Assembly: GCA_009746045.1 (NCBI GenBank)
Contig: RPFO01000359.1
Location: forward strand, 64,501-128,500
Source of the DNA: Mesostigma viride
Taxonomy: Eukaryota > Streptophyta > Mesostigmatophyceae > Mesostigmatales > Mesostigmataceae
Direction: 5' to 3'
DNA length: 64,000 bases
Shown here: piece after piece, positions 28,706-39,234 of the stretch
How the letters are laid out: each line of letters starts with the position of its first letter
Position numbering within the stretch: position 1 is the first letter of the stretch
Notes under the pieces: model-generated
Told to the model about the DNA's origin: nothing
Database searches by the model: none
Seen by the model: the letters and a program-made list of their open reading frames with translations, nothing else
Program-made: the position numbers and the translations under genes

Positions 28706-30175
28706 ATGGCGGAATACGACTCATCCCAGCAATCACAAGCGTCCGCGGCCCTGCACCAACTCGCTGATGAAGCCATGGCGTCATTGGAAACACCCTTGCA
28801 CGCTATGCCGGACGCCACTGTCAGCATCCAGCCGCTCCACTCCACCGCTCCGCCGAACAGCGACCCTGCCATGGATACCCGCGAGGAGGCCTTTTCTGCC
28901 GAGGAAGCTGCCGCATTTTTACCTGGCAAATGGCCAGGCCTTAACGCCATCATGCGCCTGTCCCGAGCTGCCGCCCTCACCATCCTGCACCTGGCTGCCG
29001 AGAAAAAGTGCGAGATCCGGGACTGCAACCAACAGGTTACCCACCTGTCGGACTTTCTCCACGACGACCCCGACGACACTGACCTCTGCCTCGCAGTCTG
29101 GTGGACGTGCTCCCGTCTTTCCGACAGCGCCCTTGAGCGCTTTGTCATGGCCTCTCTGGACCTGGGAGCCGACCCCACTGTTGCGGCCGCCATCAACATC
29201 ACCGCCAAGCAAGTCGCCAATACGTGCTTCGATCGCCTCCCTCCCCTCCTCAACGCTGCCCTCAACCCTGTCCACAACCACCTCGCCACCCACCACGCCC
29301 ATTCCTCACACGCCGACACCTCCATCCACTCCGCCATCACCCACATTGCAGCAGGGCTGCAGCAGCAGCAGCAGCTCCTCCACCAGCTCCAGCAACAACT
29401 TGCCGCCTCCATAACTCCTGCCAAGACCACCTATGCCGCCACGCTTCAGAACCCTACGGAGCTCATCAACGAAATCAAAACAGCCGTCAAGGCCAGCACA
29501 AGGGATGCTATGCACGAACCCATTCGCTCATGCAGTATTGTGGTACGTGGCGTCCCCTCGAACGTCAACGATGCACGCCTGGGCACCTACCTCCGGGGCG
29601 ACCCCTTCCTGGGGAAGCTCGGCGTGGCCCAAAGCGTCGTCATCAAAACGGCACGACGGCTCGGCGGCCCCACCGCCCCTGTCTTGGTGGAATTCCACCG
29701 CAAGGAGGACAAACTGCAGGTGCAGAAGGCCCGCCGGAACCTCCACGATACCCAACTGAGCATCGACGATTACTATACCCCGGAGCAGCTTGAGGCCCGG
29801 GCTGCCGCTTTGAACCGGCCGGAGGTCCACGAGGCTCGGGCAGCCAAGCAGGCCAACCCGCAACTACGGTGCAGCATCTATGCCCGCCTCTTTAATGGCG
29901 TCTTCATCGTCCGCATTAACGGCCAGGACCTTCCTCCAATGACGGCGACCCCCATGGATACCGCCGTGCCAGCGCCCCAGCCCCCTGCTCGGCCCCCGCC
30001 GTCACCGCCATCGCCACCGGCATCGACGGTCACCTGCTCCCCAGCACGTGTGGGGATCCGCCGGGGCAACTTCAGCTCAGGTATGGCTGCCAGGCTTGGC
30101 CGTCCCCCTAATAAATTCGTTCGCTTTGCACCTGAGCCGGAGCCCGCGCTGCGAACCCTTCTCTCCTATCAATGA
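28706..30175 (+). CDS. LINE ORF1 protein, 489 aa
   Basis: Probably the RNA-binding, RNP-forming ORF1 product. A helical N-terminal half has a Gln-rich segment (LQQQQQLLHQLQQQ, about residues 217-230). It is followed by an RRM-like stretch beginning VRGVPSNVNDARLGTYL (about 275) with VLVEFHRKEDKLQVQKARR. The C-terminus is Pro-rich. No CCHC zinc knuckle was seen. The stop overlaps the ORF2 start (ATGA), implying termination-reinitiation or a similar mechanism for ORF2. The start was chosen as the first ATG after the second leader copy. Confidence 0.8.
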   Translation: MAEYDSSQQSQASAALHQLADEAMASLETPLHAMPDATVSIQPLHSTAPPNSDPAMDTREEAFSAEEAAAFLPGKWPGLNAIMRLSRAAALTILHLAAEKKCEIRDCNQQVTHLSDFLHDDPDDTDLCLAVWWTCSRLSDSALERFVMASLDLGADPTVAAAINITAKQVANTCFDRLPPLLNAALNPVHNHLATHHAHSSHADTSIHSAITHIAAGLQQQQQLLHQLQQQLAASITPAKTTYAATLQNPTELINEIKTAVKASTRDAMHEPIRSCSIVVRGVPSNVNDARLGTYLRGDPFLGKLGVAQSVVIKTARRLGGPTAPVLVEFHRKEDKLQVQKARRNLHDTQLSIDDYYTPEQLEARAAALNRPEVHEARAAKQANPQLRCSIYARLFNGVFIVRINGQDLPPMTATPMDTAVPAPQPPARPPPSPPSPPASTVTCSPARVGIRRGNFSSGMAARLGRPPNKFVRFAPEPEPALRTLLSYQ

Positions 30176-33100
30176 CGACGCTCGCGGCCCCGCGGCTCCG
30201 CGGCTCTAGCAGTGGGATCTGCCTAACTCCCCTTCCCGCCCCTTTGCCTTCGCAGCCCTCGGGCTGTCGGAGAGAGAGCAACGGGTCGGCAGTGAGCCAG
30301 GTTCGCCCCGCCTCGCGCGGCCGCCTCCGAAACCTCCTCAGACTGCACGCATTTCTTATGCGTGCAGACGCAAACTCATTCTACCTGGCCACCCGAGCCA
30401 ACCGTCGGCGTCGCCTCGACGCGTTGGCAGGAAGAATCGAAATGGTGATTGAAAGCATAAGTCCCCAACCCGCCCCCCCTACCCCACCACCTCCACCCCC
30501 ACCCCCATCACCACCCTGCTCCATCTCCGCCCCCACCCCCGCCTGCACCCCCCTTTTCGGTCAACGCGCGCCCTTGGTCATCGCCACCTTCAACGCCCGC
30601 ACGCTCCAGCCCGACGCTGACCGCTGTCACTGCCTGCGCAGTGACGACTGTCAGTGCCATCGAGTCTCCAATCTTATTGGTTTCTGCATCGACAATAATA
30701 TCGCCATCCTGGGAATCCAAGAACACAGGCGCACTGCATCGGCCCGCGGATCAACTGCCCTTGTTGCTGACGACATCGACGGCTGGCGGTTCTACTACGG
30801 AGGCGGCGACGGCACCGGGAACGGGGGCGTCGGTCTCCTCTGCTCCCCGCTCGCCGTACGCCACATGGGCGAACCCCAGCTGGTCAACGCTCGGCTCCTC
30901 GTGGCCACTTTTCATTCGATGGAGGGCCACTCGACCTACGCCCTGACGGTGGGCGTTGGTTACGCACCCCACTCCGGCCACCCAGAACAAGACCGCAAGG
31001 ACTTCTTTGCAGCGCTGGAGAACCTGGCGAACGGCATCCCTGGTCGCAACTACCTCGCTCTGCTGCTGGACGCCAACGCCACGCTACCACCGGGTACTGG
31101 CGGATGTCAGCACGCCCCCAACGGTACGGTCTCCAATGCCAACACCGAACTTTTTGCTGATTTGCTTACGACATGCGATTTGGTCACTGCCAACACCCGC
31201 TTTCCACATAGTCCAGATGCTTTGGTCACACACACCTCGCCAACTGGCACTGAACGCTGCATTGACTATGTTGTAATGCGCAAGCGTCATCAAGGATCTG
31301 TACTAGCTGCTCGCTCGCATGTGATCCCCCTGGTGCGCTCCGATCATCGCATCGTCACCGCCCGCATCCGCCTGCGATTCCCCTCGCCCTTTCGTAAGCA
31401 CGTGGCACCACCTGATTTGCGCACACTTCAGTTGCTCGAGAAATCTGACGACGCTCTGGAGGACTTCCCTGAAAAACGCGCCCACAAGCGCGCCGCAGAG
31501 GCGTTCGTCGACGCGCTGGACATCCCGGCCAGCCACGCCCAGCTGTTCGCTGCCGGCCCGGCATCGGCCCTTCGGCACCTCGCTGACAAGCTGCCCGCGG
31601 CCGGGGCCCTACTGCCCCCCCGCCGCCCGCCCCGCTTCACCAGCCTGCACCGGCTCCCCGCCGTCATCCAGGCCCGGCAAGCCCTGCGCGACAACCGCGA
31701 CCCCGCCCGCTACGCCCGCCTCAAAGCCGATTACCACTCGGCCATCCGGCAGGCGACCAAGGAGCAGGAGGACCTTCATGTCCGCGAGTACTTCGCCCAC
31801 CTCAAGGACCAGCACGGCAAGTACGCCTGGACCCGCCTGCGTCACGCCCAACGGCCCGCCGGCGGCGCGCAGCCGGCGCCGCGGACGCTCTCTGGCTCAC
31901 CGCAGCAGCAGCTCGACCAGTGGTATTCCTCCCAGTCCCGGCTGCTCGGCGCCCCCCCGCCGCCTCCGCCGCTTGGCCCTCTGGCGGCCGCACGCCTGGC
32001 AGTAGCACCGGCGGACGTCCCTGCGCCGCCCACGCCGCCCGCCGCTGAGCAGGACTACACGTACCCAGCCCTGACGGAACCCCTGGCCCACCCCAACGAG
32101 CTCCCGCCGTTCACCGAGCTCGAGCTGAGCACCGCCGCCAAGCAACTCCGCTTCTATGCTGCCGTTGGACCTGACCAGCTCCCAGCCCCGGTGATTAAGC
32201 TGACGGCGCTCACGGGGTTCCTGCTTGACGTCTGCAACCGGATCCTGCTTGCCGACGCGCCGCCGATTCCTGAGTGGCAGCACAGCTACCGTATTATGCT
32301 GTACAAAAACAAAGGTTCCCCTGACGACCCCGCCAACTACAGAGGAGTCTGCATCCAGAGCGCCGCACTTAAGTTGTTCATGCGCATGATCCTCAACCGC
32401 CTTCGTTCTGCTCTCGACTGTCACCTTGGGGAAAGTCAAATGGGCTTCCGTCCTGGGCGCAACACCGTCATGGCCATCTTCGTCGCGCGTCGCCTCTTCG
32501 AGGAAATCGCTCTCCTGCAACCTGGTGAGTTTCCCGCCATCCTGATCTTCGTCGACTTCATCAAGGCTTTTGATTCTGTCCTCTGGGACGCTCTATGGGC
32601 TGTACTTGCTCGCGCTCGCGTCCCCACTCCCCTGATTACCGTCATCCGCACGCTGTATGAGGGGTCGACCACTTCGGTGCGCACTCAACACGGCATTACC
32701 CCGCCCTGCCCACTGCAGACCGGCGTCTGGCAGGGTTGCGTCCTGTCGCCGTACCTGTTTATTATTGTAGTGGATTATGTTATGCGCCAGGCACGTGCTC
32801 GCTTTGCTAGCATTGCAGGCCGTGCCCCTGGCCTAGCGATCACGAACGAGCTTGGGGAAGGGGGGCCGACTAACAAGCAGAATTTACTAGCTGACCTCAT
32901 TTATGCCGACGACATCACGCTCATCGAGAAGCCGGAGTCTGCCCAACTTTGGCTGGACTGCCTGGCGCTCGAGGCTCGGGCGGTTGGTCTAGAAATCAGC
33001 CCCAAAACGGAGGCCCTGGCCCTCGGCATGGCAGGGCCCCCACCCACACTCCGCCTCTTAGACGATGCCGAGGTCAACTACCCTACTTCAGGCCGCTTCA

Positions 33101-33804
33101 AGCTGCTCGGCAGTTGGCTTCCCGACTGCGAGGACGACATGACGACACGGATCGGCATGGCGTGGGCGCACCTCCATGACCACCGCCGCTGGTGGAGCAA
33201 CCCCGCCCTACCCCGGATCGTCAAGCGTGACCTCTTCAAGGTCGTCATTCTGACGATCCTGACCTACGGCGCCGAGACGTGGACACTGATGCAGGAGCTG
33301 GAGCAACGACTCGACGGCGCCGTCACCAAGATGCTGCGCAAGGCCCTTAACATCCCCTTTGGTTTGCACATTAGTAATGAGGATTTGTACGCTGATTTGC
33401 CCTATGTTTCCCACATTATTAGGCACAGGCGCCTGGGCCTAGCCGGGCACCTGGCCCGCACAGATCAGGTAGATACATCAGATAGACTAGCTGGCACCAA
33501 GCCCGCCCAGCCTGGGCGATATGTCCTCACCTGGCGTGCCCCCGGCCGCGCGCGGCAGGGCCGCCACCCGTGGACTTTTCGTGATAGACTCGGCATGGAC
33601 ATGTGCTACACTAGACGTGACGGGCTCACCCCCGGGCAGCCTCCTGGTTTGTCTGTAATATGGAGGCAGATGGTGCGCAAGGATAGATGGCAAGTAGTGA
33701 TGAAGGAGACCACCCCCAAGCCTGTGGGGGCTCCGCGTGTGACCAAGTATGGCATTCATAGCGATTCGGGCCGCGGTGCCCACACCGCTGTAACTAGGAC
33801 CTAG
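30172..33804 (+). CDS. LINE ORF2: APE-type endonuclease and reverse transcriptase, 1210 aa
   Basis: The N-terminal endonuclease/exonuclease/phosphatase domain (about residues 125-410) shows ATFNARTL, GIQEHRRT, LLLDANAT, IDYVV and SDHRIV. The reverse transcriptase (about 700-930) shows YKNKGSPDDPANYRGV, MGFRPGRNT, FVDFIKAFDSVLW (motif A Asp), GVWQGCVLSPYLF and LIYADDITL (catalytic YADD). A C-terminal segment contains TYGAETW and RHRRLGLAGHLAR, typical of R1/Jockey-like and CR1-like LINEs. There are no stops or frameshifts, so it is potentially active and could mobilise the two decayed copies downstream. ORF2 begins within the ORF1 stop codon. Confidence 0.93.
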   Translation: MTTLAAPRLRGSSSGICLTPLPAPLPSQPSGCRRESNGSAVSQVRPASRGRLRNLLRLHAFLMRADANSFYLATRANRRRRLDALAGRIEMVIESISPQPAPPTPPPPPPPPSPPCSISAPTPACTPLFGQRAPLVIATFNARTLQPDADRCHCLRSDDCQCHRVSNLIGFCIDNNIAILGIQEHRRTASARGSTALVADDIDGWRFYYGGGDGTGNGGVGLLCSPLAVRHMGEPQLVNARLLVATFHSMEGHSTYALTVGVGYAPHSGHPEQDRKDFFAALENLANGIPGRNYLALLLDANATLPPGTGGCQHAPNGTVSNANTELFADLLTTCDLVTANTRFPHSPDALVTHTSPTGTERCIDYVVMRKRHQGSVLAARSHVIPLVRSDHRIVTARIRLRFPSPFRKHVAPPDLRTLQLLEKSDDALEDFPEKRAHKRAAEAFVDALDIPASHAQLFAAGPASALRHLADKLPAAGALLPPRRPPRFTSLHRLPAVIQARQALRDNRDPARYARLKADYHSAIRQATKEQEDLHVREYFAHLKDQHGKYAWTRLRHAQRPAGGAQPAPRTLSGSPQQQLDQWYSSQSRLLGAPPPPPPLGPLAAARLAVAPADVPAPPTPPAAEQDYTYPALTEPLAHPNELPPFTELELSTAAKQLRFYAAVGPDQLPAPVIKLTALTGFLLDVCNRILLADAPPIPEWQHSYRIMLYKNKGSPDDPANYRGVCIQSAALKLFMRMILNRLRSALDCHLGESQMGFRPGRNTVMAIFVARRLFEEIALLQPGEFPAILIFVDFIKAFDSVLWDALWAVLARARVPTPLITVIRTLYEGSTTSVRTQHGITPPCPLQTGVWQGCVLSPYLFIIVVDYVMRQARARFASIAGRAPGLAITNELGEGGPTNKQNLLADLIYADDITLIEKPESAQLWLDCLALEARAVGLEISPKTEALALGMAGPPPTLRLLDDAEVNYPTSGRFKLLGSWLPDCEDDMTTRIGMAWAHLHDHRRWWSNPALPRIVKRDLFKVVILTILTYGAETWTLMQELEQRLDGAVTKMLRKALNIPFGLHISNEDLYADLPYVSHIIRHRRLGLAGHLARTDQVDTSDRLAGTKPAQPGRYVLTWRAPGRARQGRHPWTFRDRLGMDMCYTRRDGLTPGQPPGLSVIWRQMVRKDRWQVVMKETTPKPVGAPRVTKYGIHSDSGRGAHTAVTRT

Positions 33805-33839
33805 ATAGCTTATACCATCCATTCCATCCCATGTTCCGC

Positions 33840-34088
33840 TCCCACTGAGGGCTTATGCTCACGTGACGCAGTCACGTGTCTATTAATTAATTAATCATAT
33901 CTATACCGCCCCGGCACCATGCCGTGGAGAGAGCGCTCTGTGGCCTGCCCACCTGCGGTAGTGAGAGAAGCTAGGGCGCCCTCCCTCCTTCTCACTGTGT
34001 ATATAGGGTTGAAGGTTCCTTTACTCTGTATTGGCACCCACGTGACGCAGTCACGTGCTTATTAATTAATTAATCATATCTATAAAAG
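33840..34088 (+). repeat. 179-bp direct duplication in the LINE 3' region with a palindromic core
   Basis: CACGTGACGCAGTCACGTG (8-bp arms, 3-bp centre) followed by TTAATTAATTAATCATATCTATA occurs at 33860 and 34039. Between them are GC-rich and AGGGCGCCCT motifs; the latter recurs reverse-complemented near 14720. Confidence 0.85.
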
Positions 34089-34104
34089 GCCTGGCATGGG
34101 GATT

Positions 34105-34255
34105 AAATTGAATTAAAATTTAATTATAACATGCCTCCGTGGGGAGATATCATGTAGCACATATTCCTTGATGGGGGGTGGAGGTGGAGGAAGCTATCCG
34201 CGTAATCGAACTAACCTAGCTCTAAGCTATCTAGTCTATAAAATCCTAACTACAC
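34105..34255 (+). repeat. Dispersed repeat of about 150 bp (copy 2)
   Basis: Reverse complement of 6053-6203. It immediately follows the LINE tail. Short copies also lie near 37035-37092 and 49382-49432. Confidence 0.75.
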
Positions 34256-34601
34256 TACTCAGCCGGCAAAACGCCCCTTCCTCTTGGGGGGGGGGGTGGC
34301 TTGCCCACAGGGGCTGGCGTGTGAGCCTGGACAATCTTCTGCCACCGCTTCTTGTTCTGCATGGCAGTTCAAAGAAGGGAGAGGGAGTGGATGCGGTGCT
34401 CAAACTGAGCTGGGACCACTAGGTCGGCCAGCAACATGTGGGTGTAGTTCATGGCAGGTTTACCTAGCTTCCTGGGAATGTCCTTGGGGCCAGGTCAGGT
34501 CAAAATATGCCGCCCTGGTTGGCCAAGCCGCTGGGGGCCGGCCAGACCAAGGGCGGTGTCGACCTGCATGGCTGGTGCGAGCAAGATGTCCTACAAATGC
34601 T

Positions 34602-35640
34602 ATCCTAGTAACGCTGCCTAATCTCGTCCGAAATACGAGGCATACCCAGCTGATACAAAGACTCTAATGACCTACGCTGGGAAAACCCTACATTCAGGAC
34701 CTGTCGGAGCATCCTCGGTAAACCGTGCCGGCCGTCGAGCTTAGCTGCCAGTGTGTCCGTGAGTGTCCACGCCTTGGCGCCATACGTAAGCACCGTGATC
34801 GAGGACGAGGACCTTGAAGAGCATGCGCTTGCGGTGCTCGCCCAGGCCCTTAATTCGAGCGCCAGTAGGTGTTGAGCGAACGGAGCCTCAGTGGCCCAGG
34901 CCAGGCCGATGTGGATAACCACATCGTCGGCGGTGTCAGGGAGCATGCACCCCAGCAGTTTGCGGAAGCGGTCACGCGGAACGGGACCTCCGTCCCGTCG
35001 AGCAGGCGCAGCAGCGGTGGGCGACTGGTAGCCCGGCCCAATCACCATCGCCTCAGTTTTGACACTAATCTCCAGCCCCACCGCCCTCGCCTCCAGGCCC
35101 AGGCAGTCCAGCCAGGTCTGAATGTGCTCGGGGCTCTCGATGAGGGTGGTATCATCCGCATAAATCAGGTCGGCCAGGCGGTAGCCAGTGCCAACCCCGC
35201 CGTGCTCGCTCTCGTGAAGGATGTCCAAGCCGGGCTCGAACACCTTAAGAGCAGTAAAGTGCGCACGTGCCCGGCGCATGACGTGATCCACGACAATAAT
35301 GAACAGGTATGGGGACAGGACACAACCTTGCCACACCCCGTGGTGAAGGGGGAATGGTGGGGTGGTGCCTTCCGCAGTCCGCACTACTTCCAGTGAGCCC
35401 TCATACAATCGACGAATGGCAGCAATAAACGCTGGTGGTACCCGATCTAGAGCTAGGATGGCCCAAAGAGCCTCCCAGAGGACCGTGTCAAAGCCCCTTG
35501 ATATAGTCAACAAGAATGAAGACCAGCGGCAAACCATCAGGGCAAAGGCGACACACCTCCTCCATCAACCGGCGCGCGACAAATACAGCCATGACAGTGT
35601 TACGACCACGGCGAAAACCCACCTCAGTGAGACTCACCTA
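34602..35640 (-). pseudogene. Decayed LINE ORF2 fragment (reverse transcriptase and C-terminus)
   Basis: On the minus strand, segments parallel ORF2 of the intact LINE: RRGRNTVMAVFVARRL, FDTVLWEALWAILA, HGVWQGCVLSPYLFIIVVD, LIYADDTTLIE and TYGAKAWTL. The frame breaks at about 35500 (between the motif A region and upstream) and again in the middle. It is divergent from the intact copy, so it belongs to an older subfamily. It lacks the endonuclease domain. Confidence 0.88.
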
Positions 35641-35734
35641 GGTGTGCCAGGGTCCAGCGCGGCGCGGAGCCTGTGCAGCATCATGCGTGCATGAAGACCT
35701 TCAGCGCAGCGGCATGGGGATATTGGCCCACAAT

Positions 35735-36860
35735 GTTTCCTTTACGGGTGCCCGACCCCCTCCCCCCCCCGCTGCTTCACCCCGAGAAGGCCGCCCGTCT
35801 TCGTGTTGCTGGAGCCCCCCCGGCGCCTGCCGGGCGCCCTCCTCGGCCGCGGACTACCAAGTCCCCGCCTTGAGGGCTGCCTTGCCACCAACGGCGTCGT
35901 CCACCCGGCCTTCGATCACTTTGATGTACCTGGGGCACCGACCAAGCGGCTCCGCACCTGGGCCGCTGCCACTGCAGAGGTCTTGCATGGGGACAGCTGC
36001 GCCGCCGCCGCCCCTGCTACCGGCCGCCGCCGCCCGCCAGGCCGCCCTGGCAGGCAGCCCAGCCGGGCCCCCGGCCCCGCCCAGGCCAGCGGACTACCTA
36101 GTCCCCCCGCTGACCGGCCCGCTCGGCGACCCGACCGCCAGACCGGACATGCCTCCTTAATTCACCTCCCGCGAGGTCACGGAGGCGGTCCAGCGCTTGC
36201 GTTACGATGCATGCAGCCACAAGCTCCGATGACGAGATTCCGGCAGCGGTCGTGAAACTCGCCGGGCGCCGAGTCTGAGCGAGGATCGGGCTGGTGTCAT
36301 GCAGCTCTTCCGGGACATCTGCACTGAATCGCATTCAGTTCTGCTGTCGTTGCCACCGCCCCCATCGGCCTGGCAACACAGTTTTCGCACGATGCTGGAC
36401 TAAAACAAGGGGTTGCCCGCCAACCCCGGCAACTACAGAGGGGTGTGCATCCAAAGTGCCCCCCTCATGCTTCTCATGCGGCAGTCACGATCCCGCTGAA
36501 CCGCCCGGCCTGCGGCGCACTACTGCCCTGCCGGACGGCCACCTCACGGCGAGACTCAGCTCGGCTTCCGTCCAGGCCGCAACACAGTACAAGCCTCTTC
36601 CGCTACTCGCCGCCTCGTGGAAGAACTGCACCGCCTCCAGCTTGGCGAGTCCCCTCTGCACCGCCTTGTGGCTTGCACATGCTAGTGGACTACCGTTCAT
36701 CAAAGCCTTCATCGAGTTCGGTTTTCTGGTCTGCGCTGTGGGACATCCTCGCTCTGTTCCGGATCCCCCTCCCCCTTATTGCTGTCATCCGCAACCTACA
36801 TGTAGAAGGGTCCATGTTGTCTCCTTCTTGATGTAGAAGGGTCCACCACCTCGGTGCGCA
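35735..36860 (+). pseudogene. Heavily decayed LINE ORF2 fragment
   Basis: Scattered frames match the intact ORF2 in order: the Pro-rich linker (DYLVPPLTGPL), WQHSFRTMLD, NPGNYRGVCIQSAP, QLGFRPGRNTV and VRTS near the end. Stops and frameshifts occur throughout. It is head to head with the minus-strand fragment at 34602-35640, with about 100 bp between them. Confidence 0.8.
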
Positions 36861-37406
36861 CTTCCCTACTGAAGCGGTACGCGACCACGCCGTCCCGGCT
36901 TCCGCGGAGACCTTTTTCAGCGGGGAAAGTGCCCCCGGGCTTCCGGGGCAAATTCAGCAAGCGCTGCGGAACTTAGATACTAAAATTTCGTTTTACAGAA
37001 GCGGGGTGTGTCAGGTGGCAGGGCTGCGCACATGCTCTCGTCATTTTAAATTATAACATGACTCCGTTGGGAGATCATGTAGCACATATTCCCTTGCTGG
37101 ATGGATTAATTAATTAATCAAACTCGTGCTCCCGTGGGGAGTCACGGAGCACCGGACTCAGTGCGTTTAAACATCAAGGGGTGGGTGTACACGGCTCGTT
37201 TACAAGTTTACAAGTCAGCCTGCACAGTCGTATGATATGAGCAACGCTGAAAGCGGCGCGGCGCGATTGCAAAACCTTGTGTCAGAGAACAGAATAACAA
37301 CTGTTCATCTCATGGGAATCAGCCGGTCATACAATCCGATACTCTAGACGAGTAGTGTACTTTCTGACGCCGCAACAACGCGGTGGTTATCATGGAACCA
37401 TCGCTG
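36860..37406. other. Spacer between LINE debris and the Harbinger-like element
   Basis: Contains a short copy of the 150-bp dispersed repeat (37035-37092), a TTAATTAATTAA tract (37104) and a GTGCTCCCGTGGGGAGTCACGGAGCAC palindrome-like motif (37130). No gene was seen. Confidence 0.6.
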
Positions 37407-38105
37407 TAAGGCACGACTCACATGAGGCGGTGAACTCTTTGTGCACTCTTTTGTGAACTGGGCCGACCGGGGCCGAGCCGCTAATTTTGGGTCCCGAGGA
37501 GTTCACGAGTTCATAGGACGAGTTCACAATCTCCCCGAAGTCCGAAGTTGTGAACTCCCCGTGAACTCCCCGTGAACTCCTCGTGAACTCTTTGTGAACT
37601 TGTGGTGGACAGCGTGCGTTGGCGCGAAGCAAGCCCATGAAAATGCCAGACGTGCAACATGCGCGGGAAGGTGGCAGGTGCTCGGGAGTCGCCAGCCATG
37701 AGGGACACCGACCAGCTTTTTCAGGAATGGCTACAACGGGTTACCCTCGCGAAAGGTGACCCGAAGCCTGCTATTAGCGACGACATTAACCCAAATGCTC
37801 CGAGCCCCACGGCTGTAGAAGAGCAGAGCATTGCACGCGAAGGGCACAGCGCCGCACTCGATCTGGTTGCGGCTTTGGTGATCTTTGGAGATGCTGGCAA
37901 TCTTGAGGACGATAGTTGGCGCAGTAATAAATGTCGGTCTTCTTGTGCGGCATTGCATACTCTTTGGAGATGACAAGGCGAGCTCGCCTAAGCCGAAGGC
38001 AAAGCAAAATATGAGCGACAAAGCAAACGTGAAACTCACAACGCCCTGATGACAATATGGATGGCGGCAATTGGTGTTGATGGCCACATACACACTGGTT
38101 CATAT

Positions 38106-38692
38106 CCATCATCGTGCACGACTCGAAAACGCGGATAACATAACGGCAGGCTCGAGCTACCTTGGTCCGGATTCTCCAGATCTCTGGCCTAGCTGCGCTG
38201 TTGTCTCATTGACATACACACTGATGCGCCCGGCAATAGCATGGGCGGTCCGTCTGCATGAACAATCTTTCGTTGCTGGCCGCCCCACGCTTCACGTTCT
38301 AGGCACACTGGTTGGTAAGAAAGGTCAACTTGTAAGGTCCGTTGAGTCCGATCTCTTTTCTTTCAGGGGCATGCTCTTTTTGTGTGTGCGATCATGATGG
38401 CCACTATGGAACGTGATTCATAAGATATTGCTTCAAATTTGCTGTGCGATAACACTTCCTTGACTACTTGTAGTAATCACTTTTATTGCTCATTGAAATA
38501 ATTTTGGACATTTATCTGCTGGCCCCAGGCAATTGTCATGCTTGTTGTCTCACTCACTTGATGACAATGTAAAGACTATCACTAAAGCAACTAGCACAGG
38601 CCAGAAATATGGAGATCCCGGACCATGCTGTTGATATCTCGAGCCTGCTGTTGACTCATCCGTGTTAGTCGAGTCATTCACAACGATGGAAA
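38106..38692. mobile_element. Nested element with inverted arms of about 105 bp
   Basis: The left arm 38106-38210 (CATCATCGTGCACGACTCG ... GGTCCGGATTCTCC ... TCTGGCCT) pairs with the right arm 38585-38692 in reverse complement at roughly three-quarters identity. A single arm is found at 28128-28245. No transposase is present, so it is probably a non-autonomous DNA element. Confidence 0.65.
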
Positions 38693-39234
38693 CAAATGGA
38701 GGTGGAAATGTGCAGCCTTGTAAGTTACAACTATGGCTGGCTAACATTCAGAGCGGGATCTACACGGTTTGCGACGGCACCACTCCTTTTGAACTGCAAT
38801 AACCCTAAATGGAATTAATATGTTCGCACATTGCATAGTTGCATGCCTCCCTTTATAATTGCAACGCGCCCGACATTAGTCATGATTAAAGAATTACGCG
38901 TGCACAAAGTTATTGTTAAGCAGCCACAATACGTCCAACATTATGTGTCACTCAATGAGCAACCAATTCAAGACATTGCACATGTCCAAGTGAGGTCTTA
39001 ACAACCACAGTACCCCCAGTGCGTGTGACTACTAGCTCAAGGAGCTCACGTAATTGACCACTATGAACATGTGTAGCATCATACGGTAAGCTAATGGAAT
39101 TTCCATTATTATAATTCTGAAATGTTGACTCACATTTGCTAAATGAAGTAAGGAGTTCAGTTCTAAAACAAACTCTTGCTTATGCCCACTCTGATATGGG
39201 AAACCAGATGCCCATCCATGAAAAGAAAGTGTGT

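Larger units (their letters stand above)
28463..34088 (+). mobile_element. LINE retrotransposon, two intact ORFs
   Basis: A non-LTR element with ORF1 (28706-30175) and ORF2 (30172-33804) overlapping by ATGA, an approximately 168-bp leader repeated before ORF1, and a 3' region holding a duplicated 179-bp segment and TTAATTAATTAA tracts. The exact ends and target duplication were not found. Both frames are uninterrupted, so insertion was probably recent. Confidence 0.85.

Noticed and set aside
37659-37973. Small ORF inside the Harbinger-like element as a Myb-like accessory protein
   Set aside because: No SANT/Myb tryptophan pattern is visible; it is probably chance.
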